Below, one piece after another: positions 22,469 through 34,492 of a DNA stretch of 64,000 bases (position 1 is the first letter of the stretch; every line of letters starts with the position of its first letter). The position numbers and the translations under genes are program-made. Below the pieces are notes generated by a model, which had not been told where the DNA came from, searched no databases, and was given only the letters and a program-made list of their open reading frames with translations. This DNA comes from Hygrophila difformis. Its lineage: Eukaryota > Streptophyta > Magnoliopsida > Lamiales > Acanthaceae. Location of the stretch: contig JAOANR010000006.1 in the NCBI GenBank assembly GCA_030278955.1, positions 51,488,915-51,552,914 on the forward strand, given 5' to 3'.

Positions 22469-23160
22469 CCTGAAAATTATCCAATACCAATTATAAGACT
22501 AAATTCCACACAAAACTCAAACAGAAATACGTAAGGGACAACAATATAGACTTCCAACGTGAGTATTCCATAAGAACATCAAGTCCTATCGTTCGCTAAG
22601 ACAAACCGAAAGGTAATCTAGACAAAGGATATGCTCAAGCTAATTCCAAACCCTTTGTGGCATTTCGTCGAACACGTTATGTGCGCAATAAACCAAATTC
22701 TAAGTTGCTAACAAACACATGGAAGTTGCCACAAAACGAAACGATCGCTCAAATAACAACTCATCATTTCCGTACGGCACCAAACAACAAAAAAAATTAG
22801 CTAATAATCACACCTCAATACCAACCAAAAATCAAAGACTTCATAGTCTTCCCAAAGATTTAAATCCAACAAGAATTTGCCAAAAAACATAAACACATTG
22901 TGGCATAAATACAAGCAAGGCAACAAGAGTAACATCAATTACCACATATACTTGCTAATTTGCACAAATCAAGCCTAAAAATAACAAACCCCCAATTTTT
23001 GGTACATAAACCCTAATTCCTAAATCCTTTCACAAATCAAGTCGTTCAAAGCATAAAAATTGAAATTGATAACTAAAAGTAGTAGGTGCATACCTTACAA
23101 ATCAAAATCGAAGCTGGCACCGGGAGAAGTTGGGGATAAGAGGGCGAATTTGAGAGAAAA
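22469..23160 (-). other. Probable spliced 5' leader of the antisense ORF
   Basis: On the minus strand a donor-like TTTGTAAG/GTATGCACC has its exon end at 23094. An acceptor-like ATAATTTTCAG/GATG has its exon start at 22469, one base before the first ATG of the antisense ORF. The roughly 624-nt interval between them is AT-rich and has no coding signal, as expected of an intron. The leader exon would start somewhere above about 23160. Splicing is inferred from motifs only. Confidence 0.45.
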
Positions 23161-23429
23161 TGTGAAGTGGTCTCGGATGGGAAATGGGGGAAGTGGCTCG
23201 CGCGGAGCGTGAGCCCTATTTTTTTCGAACAGATGCGCCCGCGCGGTCGCCGCGCGCTGAGGCCTCATACCGCGCAGACGCCGCGCGGGTCACGGAGGAG
23301 GTTTTATTTTTTTTCGATTTTGCTTAATCTCTTTTACTTTACACCACTCACTTAACCCGAGCGTACATTGATAATGAGGTACGACGACATTGGGTATCAC
23401 CCGACATCATTCCTTACAAAGACAGTAGA

Positions 23430-23845
23430 ATTGCCTCGCAATTTCTTCTTGCGAGGTTACAGAAAACCCTCGGGACGAAAATATATAGGACCATATGAAA
23501 TCCTGGAAAGAGTGGGAAATCGCTTATCGACTAGCGTTGCCACCACAATTTGCTCGTGTTCACGATGTATTCCACGTCTCCCAATTGAAGAAATATGCAC
23601 ACGAACCAACCCATGTGCTCCAACCGGAAGAGATTGAATTGGATGATGACCTGAGCTACGAGGAATTCCCGGTACGAATACTCGACGTGAAGGAGAGAGT
23701 CACAAGAAATAAGACCGTGAAGATGGTCAAGGTTCTTTGGTCTAACCACGAAACCGAGACGGCGACATGGGAACTGGAAGCAGACATGAAAGAACGTTAC
23801 CCGACCCTATTCCAAGACAATGCAACCACAATTATGGGGACATAA
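23430..23845 (+). pseudogene. Relic of gypsy integrase C-terminus
   Basis: One frame encodes FFLRGYRKPSGRKYIGPYEI and ERVG. After a frameshift near 23515 the next gives IAYRLALPPQFARVHDVFHV and SQLKKYAHEPTHVL. It continues with LDDDLSYEEFPVRILDVKER, KMVKVLWSNHETETATWELE and MKERYPTLF. This is the standard C-terminal end of chromovirus-type gypsy Pol. Everything upstream of it (protease to integrase core) is missing, so it is a leftover from an autonomous ancestor or a recombination partner. Confidence 0.85.
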
Positions 23846-24085
23846 CTGTAATCTTAAGAGGGGGAGGATGTAATAGCCCGAATATTTTGTACCCCAAATA
23901 AACAAATTCAAATTGTTTTGAACTACGTGATGACTTGATCCCTTCACGGGGTACGTAGGCAACTTGGAAATTTCAATTCTGGGTACAGTCAAATAATAAT
24001 AAAAAACAACATACAATAATACAATCAAACAATTCCCGAACTCGCGAGGTGATAAAGCACAACTTTGAGGACGAAGTTGATTCTT

Positions 24086-24095
24086 AAGGGGGGTA
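24086..24095 (+). other. Polypurine tract of the gypsy element
   Basis: AAGGGGGGTA immediately before the 3' LTR start (TGTAATACCC). A similar purine run, aagagggggagga at about 23856-23868, lies 230 bp upstream next to another TGTAATAGCCC. Confidence 0.7.
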
Positions 24096-24098
24096 GAT

Positions 24099-26609
24099 TG
24101 TAATACCCGTTAATTTTAGGATATAAAATAAGAATTTAATCCGATGAGAAAAGAGGTTTTGTTTCCAAGAACCCGTAAAATCGAAAATGCACGGAAGTCT
24201 AAAGAAAACCCAAGACCGACGGACCTAAGATTTCAAACATGAAATCAAATTTAAGTTGGAATAAAAAATTTGGGTAGGAATCACAATCCGAAAAGATCCC
24301 GGAAAGTCGAGCCGAAAACACGGAAGGATAGAAGCCCGAAAGAGAGGAGAAAAAGACCCGACGGATCGGATTGCACGGACCCGCCCGGACCGAGGTCCAG
24401 GCGGAGGCCGCACGCTGGCCACGCGGAGTTTGGCCTACCAGCGCGCCACCACCGTGTGGCACCACAGAATCCGGCCATTCACGCGGTTTCGACGATTTCT
24501 TGCCAAAATTACAACACCCGACGATGGAAAGTAGATTTTGGACGGGGGAATGAGTATTAGGACGACCTAGGGTTAATTCCCACCCCGTTTGTCAGCCTCC
24601 AAACCTCTTCTACTCTCTCAAACTCTCCCAAAGCCAAAACACCCTTCCGACGAACTTCCGACGAACTTCCGGCGACTCCCGGCGACCAACGACGACCGTA
24701 GGAATGTGTAGATCAAGGTTTACATCCCTTAGATCATTAGTAAGAAGTACTCAGATTCCTTTTCTCATTTTTATCTCCAATCCTTAATCTAACTTTCGAA
24801 TATTGGACTCGTAAACACGTTCGTGACCGAATGAGGAAGAGAACGTGGGCAAGGATCCGTTCGTAGTAGCGTTGGACGAGCCGAGCGACCGTAGGACGAC
24901 TCAAGAACACCATTACTGTAAGTTGATGCCATTCATATCAATACGGGTGGCTTAGGGGCGTCCGATTTAGTCACGTTGTAACGAAACGTAAAAACCGAAC
25001 CTAAAAACTCTATCTTGCGCAATTTTTGAAATCCGATTAAAACTCATATTTCGAGAATCCAATCCGAGAAACTCAAAACTAGACTTTTGTTCCTAACACA
25101 TTAATCTATGTTTTGTAAAAACTTCAATCATTTTCATCAATGTTTACTACCCCAAAACGATCCGAACATAAACTGCCTTGAAAAACGTTTTCGAAAATCT
25201 GACAGTGTTGATGTCCGAACTTGATGCGCCCGTTTCTATATTTTCTAGTCCGAATTGATCTTTGCAATCTAAATAAAAGTTGTAGATAATTATGTCTAGT
25301 ATGTGCATATAAAATTTTAGAATTTTTGGAGTCCATTTGCTATGTCAAAACGCCGATTTTCTAAACTGTGGTAATCCTGAATCCTGACAGTGTACATGTT
25401 GAGCAATAAACTCGATTTTTGACATGTTTTCTCAACTTAATTTGAAATAGTTAAAACACGAAAGTTGTTCGTTAGGGTGTTTTTGATATACCGTGAAAAT
25501 TTTAGAATTTTTGGACTTGAGATGAATTTTTAAATTAAAAAGGCGTAAACTGTGATGCCAAATGATTTTAAATCGAAGAGATTTTGAAATTTCGAAACAA
25601 ACGGTCGAGACCTTGAAATACGATATATCTATACTTTTGAAAAATCCCGTTACACTAAATTGAAACATATGAGATACTTGGCGGAGGGTGAGTGCTCTGC
25701 AGGGTGCCCCTTTAGCCTTTCTCTTCGGGCCTATAATGGACGAGAGAAATTAGATGAGATATTACGCCAAATGGCGGGAGATACAGGGCCTACACCCTCG
25801 GGATTATCCGTATGGATTTCCCGAGGCTCCGGAGTGTTTGGTGTATGGCAGATACGGCTGCGGCCGCCGGATGACCGGCTACACTTGACGAGATTGCGAT
25901 GCAATCGTGAGATACTTGGAAATACTTGAGATACTTGAAATACGAAACGGCTGCGGCCGCCGGATGACCGGCTACACTAAATATTGAGACAAGGGAAGTA
26001 ACGGGAAAAATTAAAAGATTTAATACTTTTTATGTATTTATTTATTCTTGTTTTTAAATTTTGCATTTAAATTTATGTCTTAAATTTTATAACATGTTAA
26101 ATTATTATTTACGAAATGAATGCATGTTCAAGTATACAATTGAATTAATTATTTTTAAATTGGTAAATGGAATATTTTTGTATGCATGCCTTGGAGTAAA
26201 ACTTAATTATTTAATTAAACCCCTTTATTGCTATGTTAGGATCGACTTACTCAGTATTTTATATACTGATAAAATTATTGTTTTTCTCTTTCTTTCAGAG
26301 TACGGAAATAATGCATAACATGTGCATTGGGGATGGAGTTTTTAAACATTGTTTTATTGCTTTTTATGATACTTGCATATCGGGCATGTAAATCCCGAGT
26401 TTTGGTCATGTCGGCCCACTTTACATTTTCCGCTGCGATATATTATTATTACTACTATATATTATTATTTTTAAATAAATTCCGGACTTGTTTTTAAATC
26501 TCTTTGCAATACCCATAGCCTTGCATCTCTTTAGCTCAGAGAATTCGTGTCTTGCTAGGGAGGTGTGGCGGTGACATCCCGGCCTAGGTTATCAAATCCG
26601 GGTGTTACA
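24099..26609 (+). repeat. 3' LTR of the long-LTR gypsy element
   Basis: 2511 bp, collinear with 16902-19420. It differs by scattered substitutions and small indels, such as a shorter ACTACTATAT region near 26450. It ends GGGTGTTACA. Confidence 0.92.
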
Positions 26610-27650
26610 GATGGGCATGCCAGAAAAATTGACATATTTCCAAGTCGATGGATTCTTGGACAATTTCCCACTAAAGACTCTTTCGATGGTCATTGCGAAA
26701 GTAAATAAACAAATTTTTTAGAAGTCTTTCGCCACGTGGGTATCAAGCCAACTGTTGACAATCAATAAAAATATCCATTAACCCATGAAGTGAGATAGGA
26801 AAGAAATGATCTTTTTTGTCCCAATCAATTATATAAAGAAACTATTTATATCTTTTATTCCATCGATGGCTAGGAGATGTCTGGGCCATTTAAAAAAAAA
26901 AAATCTCTCGGTTACCTAAATCCCAAAGAGGGCTTTAATCTTTATTAAATACTCAAAAATAGAGTATATCCATGCCCTAGTCCACCAACTAGTTTTGGAT
27001 GGATGAGGTGACACATGGCTAATGGAGTAATAATTAGCAAAGTAAAGCTTTTGGATGGTTTAAACAACAAAACGTTTTCAATGTTTTGACAAGGGACGAA
27101 TTATTTATTCATTTGGTAAACAAATGGGATGACCTGCCATTGGCTTATTAATGCGGCTACAAATTAATTCTATGTTGTAGAGCCAAACTAACAAATCAAA
27201 TTCATATGGCCTTGAATTAAATCTTCAGCTCGTTAGAATCGTCCCATGACATTGTAGAAAGCGAAAGGGAAAAAAAAGGATTTGTTCATACCTGGAATAG
27301 CAGCAGTGGAAAATCGCGAGCTGGGAGAGGATGGCACTCAATAATGACAGCAACCCCGACAAAGTAGCCAAGGGAATTAACTGTTGGCCAAAGGAGCAAA
27401 TAAAGATGCATAATAAAAATAAAAGGCCTGCATCACCGACGAGCAATGAAAATGTTTTAAAAGGCTTTCCCCTAAAATGCAATTCTAAATTCAAGTTTAC
27501 AACTGTTGGCAAAAAATGGCGGCTTACTAGTTGTGTTCGACAGATTATAAAACAAAAATAAGGTGATCTCCATTGCTACACTACAAGAATATACAGGGAG
27601 ATCAAGAGAGCTTGTACATGGAAATAAATGATCAAACATATTTATTCCCC
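26610..27650. repeat. CGATGG-motif DNA, right part, with a segment repeated at 29.4-29.7 kb
   Basis: This continues the pre-insertion DNA from 16901. GATGG at 26610-26614 is the right TSD, and further motif copies lie near 26643, 26683 and 26862. Its part at about 27100-27315 (AACAAATGGGATGACC, GCCAAACTAACAAAT, GGATTTGTTCATACCTGGA, AGCAGCAG) is repeated, diverged, at about 29520-29710 in the same orientation. Confidence 0.5.
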
Positions 27651-27889
27651 ACAGGAGCATCAACTACTGGTACACCAAATTGATGCACCCTGTGAAACCA
27701 CATGTTTATGAGCTTAAATTGTACAAAAATATGTCCATTTTGCATGTATTTTACCTCATTTTAATGCTTTTTAGATTACATTTCGTGTTGTTTGTGTTTC
27801 TTAGTTATCATAGTTATATTTAGCTTATTCGGATTGAATTTGCAATTTTATGCAATTTAATAAGACTTTGGCAAACCTAATGCATTGCA

Positions 27890-28225
27890 TTGTTATTTCA
27901 GGCATTTTAATGATGAAAAGTGCTGTTCGGGGGCTACATGGAGAGGAATGGCGCCTAAACAGAGCTTGGAGCACTGTTTCGGAGTATTTGATCTTGAGGA
28001 CGCTACACCATCAAAGAACGGCGCCCAAACGACCTTTGGAGTGCCAATGCATGCGCCAGTTCCAGACTTGGAAAAATTTCGGAGAAAGTTATTCCCAGGA
28101 GGCGCCAGTCGCACTGAGTGGCGCCCAAAATCCACTCTGAGCGCCAAAATGGCGCCCAGACCTAGAAAGCAGCAGGAGGCGTCGATTCTACATGGTGGCG
28201 CCTGGAATGCCTTCTGAGCACCGTC
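27890..28225. repeat. GGCGCC-rich block
   Basis: About ten GGCGCC/GCGCCA words occur in 340 bp, several in the contexts TGGCGCC(C/T) or GGCGCCAGTC, in otherwise AT-rich DNA. Open frames cross it on both strands, but none resembles a known protein. The sequence upstream (about 27690-27890) has the T-rich look of a retroelement leader. Confidence 0.45.
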
Positions 28226-29430
28226 GTACGCGCCAGTGTTGCGGTTTTGGAAGTTTTTTAACCTCCCGAATGCGGTTTTAAGCCTCTTTTCTGCCATTTT
28301 TCGACAGAATATAATAACTCGACAGAAAACACCCCTGCACTTTTGAAGAAGAAGGCCGAAACACCAAAACCATGCTGGAGGATCTAATCGAATCATCAAT
28401 TTGACCGTGTTCTTTGCATTTTAGGTGTTTTTTTTTTGCTTTGTAATGTCTAGAAACTAGGATTTGCCTTTAAATATAATTTTCTACTGTTTTCATGTTT
28501 GTAGACGGATTTCTATGTTGATCGTGTTAGAAGTATTCTAGAACGAGAGTTCAGAATCACTTTGAAGTACAAATTATTGCTATTATGGAAGTAATAATAT
28601 GTTTTATGTTTAAATTGTCGGTTGTTACACTGTTCTGCAAAGTCTAAATGTTAGAATCTGATCTGTACGATTTTTACTTTGCTAAATCGGGAGATAAAAA
28701 GTGAAAATCAGATTTTAGTACTTATCGTGGGAATAAATCACAATAATTATGGATTCTGGCATGTGCACAATGATTTGGGAAATAAAATGTGTCGTATGAT
28801 CACTATATGAAAATTTGTATGCTTGGGAAAGACTCAAATTGATGCCTAGACTGATGATTGCGGAATGTTAGATGCGATAATTTGTTTCCATGAAGTATGT
28901 TTATGCAAATTATGAAAAATAGGAAATTGTCATATTTTTAAATCTTTATAAAATCATTAATTCTGCTGAAATGATCTTTTTAGTCATTGGGAAATACTAA
29001 ATCATTATGTAATTTCACTTTTATATAAAGATGGCATGTTCTAAAATATTACAAGCATATTTTATTTTTTATTTTTATTATTTTAAATTTTTAATCTGCT
29101 TTATCTTTATTTTTATTGCTGTCATTTTAATTTAATCATCCTTAGAATTAAACAAACTCTTTTTAAAAATAATATATAAGTAAACTTAAAACAATTAAAA
29201 TATTCTCCAGAATGAATTAATATTCTGAAATTCCCTTCAATCTGACTCAGTTATTCACTGGTTTTATTACTTGATGACAGCATCCGCTTGTGGTTAAAAA
29301 TGAGTAGTGAAAATTATTCATCACACATCAAACGGGATTCTGCAAGACACATCCCTGCCCATTCTTCCAAACGATTGTGATATGAGAGAATGGCTAAATA
29401 ACAACATGGCCATTCAGTCGTTTATTCACA
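28226..29430. other. AT-rich DNA between the repeated 27.1-kb and 29.5-kb segments
   Basis: No coding signal seen. It could be the interior of an old element flanked by the diverged direct repeats, but no PBS or domain was found. Confidence 0.35.
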
Positions 29431-29730
29431 ATGGATTAGTGATAAATCAATATCTTTGACCATACATGGGTTAACTAATTAATTAAAGCAAAAAACTTTC
29501 TGCCGACTCAATTAAATTAATTTATCCATTTGTTAAAGAAATGGGATGACCCGTTATTGGTTAATTCCATTGGGTTTTGAATCAGTTCTATTTTTTGAAG
29601 CCAAACTATTAAAATCATGTGGCTTTGAATTGAGTTATCATCTCAATAAGGAATTACAGAAGCAAAGGGAAAAGGGATTTGTTGAACCTGAAGTAGCAGC
29701 AGCAGAAAATTAATTCTTTGCAAGGGGGGC
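29430..29730. repeat. Second, diverged copy of the 27.1-27.3-kb segment
   Basis: It shares, in order and orientation, AAATGGGATGACC, GCCAAACTA, GGCTTTGAATT, AAAGGGATTTGTT and the AGCAGCAGCAGAAAAT phrase with 27100-27315. The offset is about 2.4 kb. Confidence 0.55.
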
Positions 29731-29733
29731 TTC

Positions 29734-32454
29734 GGCGTTCGTAGCTTTGACAACTGAATTGAAAAGCTGGGGAGAAACCATTCAATATAATTCCAATGAA
29801 TGTAGACGAATACGAATGCAAATCATCCTCTAAATTTAATTATTGTCTGTCTTACGACCTAATCTACCCATCAAAGATCAAGTGAAGTGTAGGAAAAACA
29901 ATGTATTGAGACCCTTCAATTGTTAAGAGATGGACGGAAACGTTACCTGCGTAGTTTGGGGAAAACGTTACCTGCGTAGTTAGGGGGGACACGCTTGACG
30001 AGAAGACGTTCCTCCATGCCGCCAAGTTACGACGCACGGATAGAAAAATCGTCGCCAATCGAGGGTAACTCCGGAGTGGAACCTATGAATGCAAGAGAAA
30101 TTGAAGACGGTGGAAGAGGGCAGGAATGTTTTTTTCTTCTTTTTGCCAGATTCTAGGCTTAGATAGGGCCTAGGATTTTAAAAAGAACTGCAAAGAGATG
30201 AAGAATTGTTTCAATCGAAGGCTGGTCAGACTGTCGGTTGGTGGAAGAGGTTAGTCGATCGACGGGTTACAAGAGTAAAAGAGATAACTGTCTTTACACC
30301 GTTATGCAAACACAAACACATAGCAGGGAAACCTAAATGTCTTTACACCGGTGGCTTCACTTGTTTGTTCGTGGCCTCTAGTCCTAGGGATGTCCTTTGT
30401 TCATTGTCCATGGCCACTTGCCCCATCCATATTTCGTATCCCTGATTGAACACAATATAAAAAATGAAACAATCCATTAATCAAAGCACATGACAACCAT
30501 CACCATGACAACCTCAACATGAAACTATAATTTCAACATGCCCTTTGTTCAGTCAATACATTTCAATAGACTCTACATCAAACTATACAATATCATCACA
30601 ACCACACCTATCTCATCACACCATACATGAAGCACATCACACAAACATGTTGACTCATCACACCAAACATGAAGCACATCACACAAACATGTTGACTCAT
30701 ACATACAAATACAAGAGTCATAACATTGAAACATGGGGACAACACATTATACACAGTACACAACACAAATATATGTGATACAACACATTTTCCACATCAC
30801 ACATCATAAATAGAGATATCAGTACAACACATTTCAATATAGGCGTGGTGTAGATACATGATTGGTATCACTATATTAGAATAAAGTTGTCGTTTGTAGA
30901 AATATAATTTAAGCAAAACAGGTGTTTCAACGTCGATTTATTCTAAAAAAATTCTACATAATGAAGATGTCCTCAAACTAGGTACGCGACAGCAAGGTCA
31001 AATAGGTTCCATATAATGAGGGAACACAAAAAAATTTTCCAATTCCTACATCAATACAGCTTCAAAGTTCAAACAACTTATAAACATTATCAAGCATTTA
31101 TTTTTAAAAAAATTCATATTAAGTGCTCCAAAATTGCAAATACTCAAATGCTAAAAATAACAAATCACATTAATTTATCATATTTAAAGCTAAAAATATA
31201 AAAGTACAAGTTATCATAGAAAGTCCACGACGAAAATAACAAAAGGATCAAAACAACGCTTAAACTAGCACTCATGCAAAGGACATAGAGATAAATATCC
31301 TCATAGGAACAAAGTCAACAAATAATATGTGTTGAAATTAATTCAATCTACCCAAATTCACAAGACATACAAAACTAACTCCTCTAATACACAGCACGAA
31401 AAGATACAAGTACAACACATTTCACACATCAGACATCAAATATTCTCTGTTAAATAATCACACAAAGTAAACATATGCCATCACAATGAGATGTGGGTGC
31501 ATCACATTACACACAATACACATCACAACCAGTTTGAGTACAACACACATTACACATCACAATTAGATAGTTCACATCACATTAACACAAGCTAACGTTA
31601 ATAAAAACATATATATGCAACAACATGCCATTCATCATCCTTGAACAAATCACAATTTTTGTAAATCATCAGTGAAGAATGTAATTCTTTTCCCCATAAC
31701 TTCAACTCTTGTAAATCACAGTTTTTGTGCACCTTTGTGCTTCTTACTTCATTGTGTGGCACAAACCCAACATAGTCAATCACTGTTAAACAACATCACT
31801 CCAACACCGTCATAGTTTATTTTTTGTTTAAAGAAAGTTCAAATATTTCAGTAGTAGCAAGGCCTAGTCATTTTATGGTCAACAAAGATACACAGTACCG
31901 GAATCATCACCAGGAAAATATGTATATTTCAGCATATACATATTTGTCAGTAACTTCAAAAAATTACAGGCAGAAAAATCAATTATGCTTATATATTTAA
32001 TCTTCCATGCATATCTGGAAGATGTATATAGCTTCAACTTTAAATTGCTTAATAGAATATACAATAGACTAATACATAAACTAGACAAATTATCCAAATT
32101 TACCGTTCATCTTTTTGCCTTTTTTCCATTATCATCAAAAAGTTATAACCAACTTTCTGTTCAAAGTTTTATTACTACAAAATTAATCCAACAAATTTAT
32201 TCTTGCCTGTGTTTATGCATACACAAAAATGAAATAAATAAGGGGGTGGGTGGGTAATTCTTTACCTGTGAGGAGGACTTTTCGAAGGCTTGTGGGAGCT
32301 TTCAAGTGGAGACATTAGACATTAGAAAGGGGAAGGAAAAATTGAATCTTTGTGCGCGAATGGAACTCGGGATTGCGATGGTTGATTTTGGGGGCGATGT
32401 GCGGCAGCAAATGGCACTAATAGCGAAACAACGATACAGAGGCAAACTGGAGGG
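29734..32454. other. Gene-free DNA with ACATCAC-rich tract and small tandem repeats
   Basis: A 25-bp tandem pair (AACGTTACCTGCGTAGTT) occurs at about 29936-29985. A 42-bp tandem pair containing ACACAAACATGTTGACTCAT is at about 30621-30700. From 30540 to 31590, CACATCACA words recur at least ten times. Several short ORFs exist but none resembles a known protein. Confidence 0.4.
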
Positions 32455-32462
32455 TTTACAGA

Positions 32463-33068
32463 TAGGGATGGAAATAGGCTAGGCCAAGTAAGACTTGGGC
32501 TGGGATGGCCTAGGCCTGCGTCGATTGTTTACTACGGCCTGAGCCTGACCTATTATATGTGATAGGCCTATCTTATAGGTCTAAGCCTGACCTTTTTATT
32601 TAAATATGCCAACTATTAAACCTCTTAAAAACCTGATTAAGCCTATTTCAAAATTAAGTTAAAATTCTTTTATATATGTCCAGAAGTAATCATAAGGTTG
32701 GAAGATCTGAATTTGTGCACTTAGGCAAGTCGTTATCTACAACTATTTATATATAGAAAAAACTTATATATATTTTAAAAATCTATATAAGATCAAATTA
32801 ATAATTACTTTACATAAAATAATAATAATAATAACATATATTCCTATGTAGTAAACATAAAAAGACTAATACTAATAATAATCTTAAATAGGCCGGCTTG
32901 ATAGGTCTAATAGGCTTTTTTATAAAGACTGGCATTGGCCTATTTAACTAAATAGGCTTTTAAAATAGCATAAGCCTGATCTGTTTATAAAAAAAGCCTG
33001 GCCTGACCTGACCTGTGGTAGGCTAGGCCGTAGGCCCCTATCGGATAGTCTAGCCTATTCCCACCCTA
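32463..33068. mobile_element. hAT-like MITE rich in AGGCCTA words (606 bp)
   Basis: The left end reads TAGGGATGGAAATAGGCTAG; the right end, reverse-complemented, reads TAGGGTGGGAATAGGCTAG. The flanks TTTACAGA (32455-32462) and TTTATAGG (33069-33076) could be an 8-bp TSD with two mismatches, the length expected for hAT. The interior is full of TAGGCCTA-type words, repeated in both orientations. There is no coding capacity. Confidence 0.75.
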
Positions 33069-33429
33069 TTTATAGGGAAGGGAACATTCGAAATTGGGTG
33101 CGATTTTGGGTTGGGAGGGACTTCCAAACACAAATTGATGAGATGACCTCGATATCTCATGGACAGTATATGTAAATCCCCTAATCCACCCAAATATATT
33201 TTTCCGAAAAAACGTGAATATTGAAAATTAAATTAAAAAATAAAATATAGTAAGTACTACATTCGAAAAGATACGCAACTTCGATAACACAATAATATCC
33301 CTACACTAATTTCATCTTGGCATCACAAGATGAGCCCTGCCACCTCCCCATTGGAGATAGCCAAATACGGAGAATATTAATGAGTTAAAACTATTCAGTA
33401 ATCAACCCATTTTGTTGTAGGTTTACGTT

Positions 33430-34492
33430 AGGGTGCGATCACCCATTTTGACTTGATGTGCTGTGGGACACTATAACCGTTGATTTAATTTATAAATTGA
33501 TGGTTGAGATTAACTTGAAGGTTAAAATAGTCAGTTTTATATTAGTTCAAAATAGGAAGTAATATATACCATAGCATGTATACAGGCTGCTATGGATCAA
33601 CACATACTTCAGCGATTTGTATATTAGAAAGCAGCGACATCGTTTAAATTATAAGACTGTGTCACTAAAATATATAAGATCGTGTTGCTTAAGTGTATTC
33701 GACTATGTCGCTGAAATATATAATAGTATATTGCTTAAAAATTATACTATCACTGAAATATATAACACATGGTCGCTGAAATATATTATACAAAATCGCT
33801 GAAATACATAACACTTTGTCGCTGAATTGTGGGACTACATGGTCGCTGAAATATAATACTATCATCGCTGGAATCCCTATTACTTGGTCGCTGAATTGTA
33901 CTACTATTAGAATGAATGTGCCTATTTGGAATCACGTGCCAAATGTGGGGAATTACTATTATGCATTGAGTTTGTATGTGTAATGTAAAGCACTATATAA
34001 AAATATTGCACGCATTTCAAGAGAAACCTTCAATGCACTACAATTAAATATTGCACGCATTTCAAAAGAAACCCTCAACTCTCAAGCGGTGGATAGAGAA
34101 TATATAGACAGAGTAGTATGCAGGCTGCAGCGACTAATGAATTTATATTTCAGCGACTAAAGCATCTATATTTCAGCGATATAATGATATTTATTTCAAC
34201 GACATGATTATCTTTTTACATTCTAATTGATGCGGACTGTTTAATATTTCTAATTTTATATCATTGTATTCAGCAATAATTATGTTTTATTTTAGTTACT
34301 TTTTAAGTTATAACATATTTTAGGATACAAATCCATTTAAGATATGAAGTATTTTTGTAAATTTGGTAACTAATCAAACCGTTACACACTTTTTTGGACA
34401 ACTTTACACTTTTCCATTTACAACCATTGGATTAAAATGAATGGTTGTGATTCATGCCTTAATGTGCTGTGGAAACCTTGATCGCACCACAA
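33430..34492. mobile_element. MITE with GTGCGATCA ends and inverted TCGCTGAAATA arrays
   Basis: The ends are GGGTGCGATCA at about 33431 and TGATCGCACC at about 34480-34490 (inverse), each followed inward by AACCNTT(G)ATTT-like subterminal sequence. The left half holds about ten GTCGCTGAAATA motifs in plus orientation (33610-33900). The right half holds TATTTCAGCGA, the same motif inverted (34125-34205). No transposase was found. Mutator-like is possible; no TSD was verified. Confidence 0.6.

Larger units (their letters stand above)
16902..26609 (+). mobile_element. Gypsy-type LTR retrotransposon with 2.5-kb LTRs, largely non-autonomous
   Basis: The LTRs at 16902-19420 and 24099-26609 are nearly identical by eye. 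Both start TGTAATACCCG; they end TATTACA and TGTTACA. TSDs are GATGG. The PBS (TGGTATCAGAGC) is at 19424-19435 and the polypurine tract at about 24086-24095. The interior is only about 4.7 kb: a sense ORF of 174 codons, a long antisense ORF, and a 3' relic of integrase. No protease, reverse transcriptase or RNase H was found. It must have moved with proteins from a relative. Antisense ORFs are known in some plant gypsy elements such as RIRE2, Grande and Retand, and this one resembles them. Confidence 0.9.

Noticed and set aside
13896..27650. Reading the 13.9-kb gypsy fragment and the long-LTR gypsy as one element
   Set aside because: The long-LTR element has its own LTR pair, PBS, PPT and TSD, so it is a separate later insertion.
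27893..28399. 168-codon minus-strand frame
   Set aside because: Crosses the GGCGCC-rich block; no family resemblance and frames are open on the other strand as well.
30545..30778. 77-codon His/Thr-rich frame
   Set aside because: Product of CACATCACA repetition and a 42-bp tandem pair.
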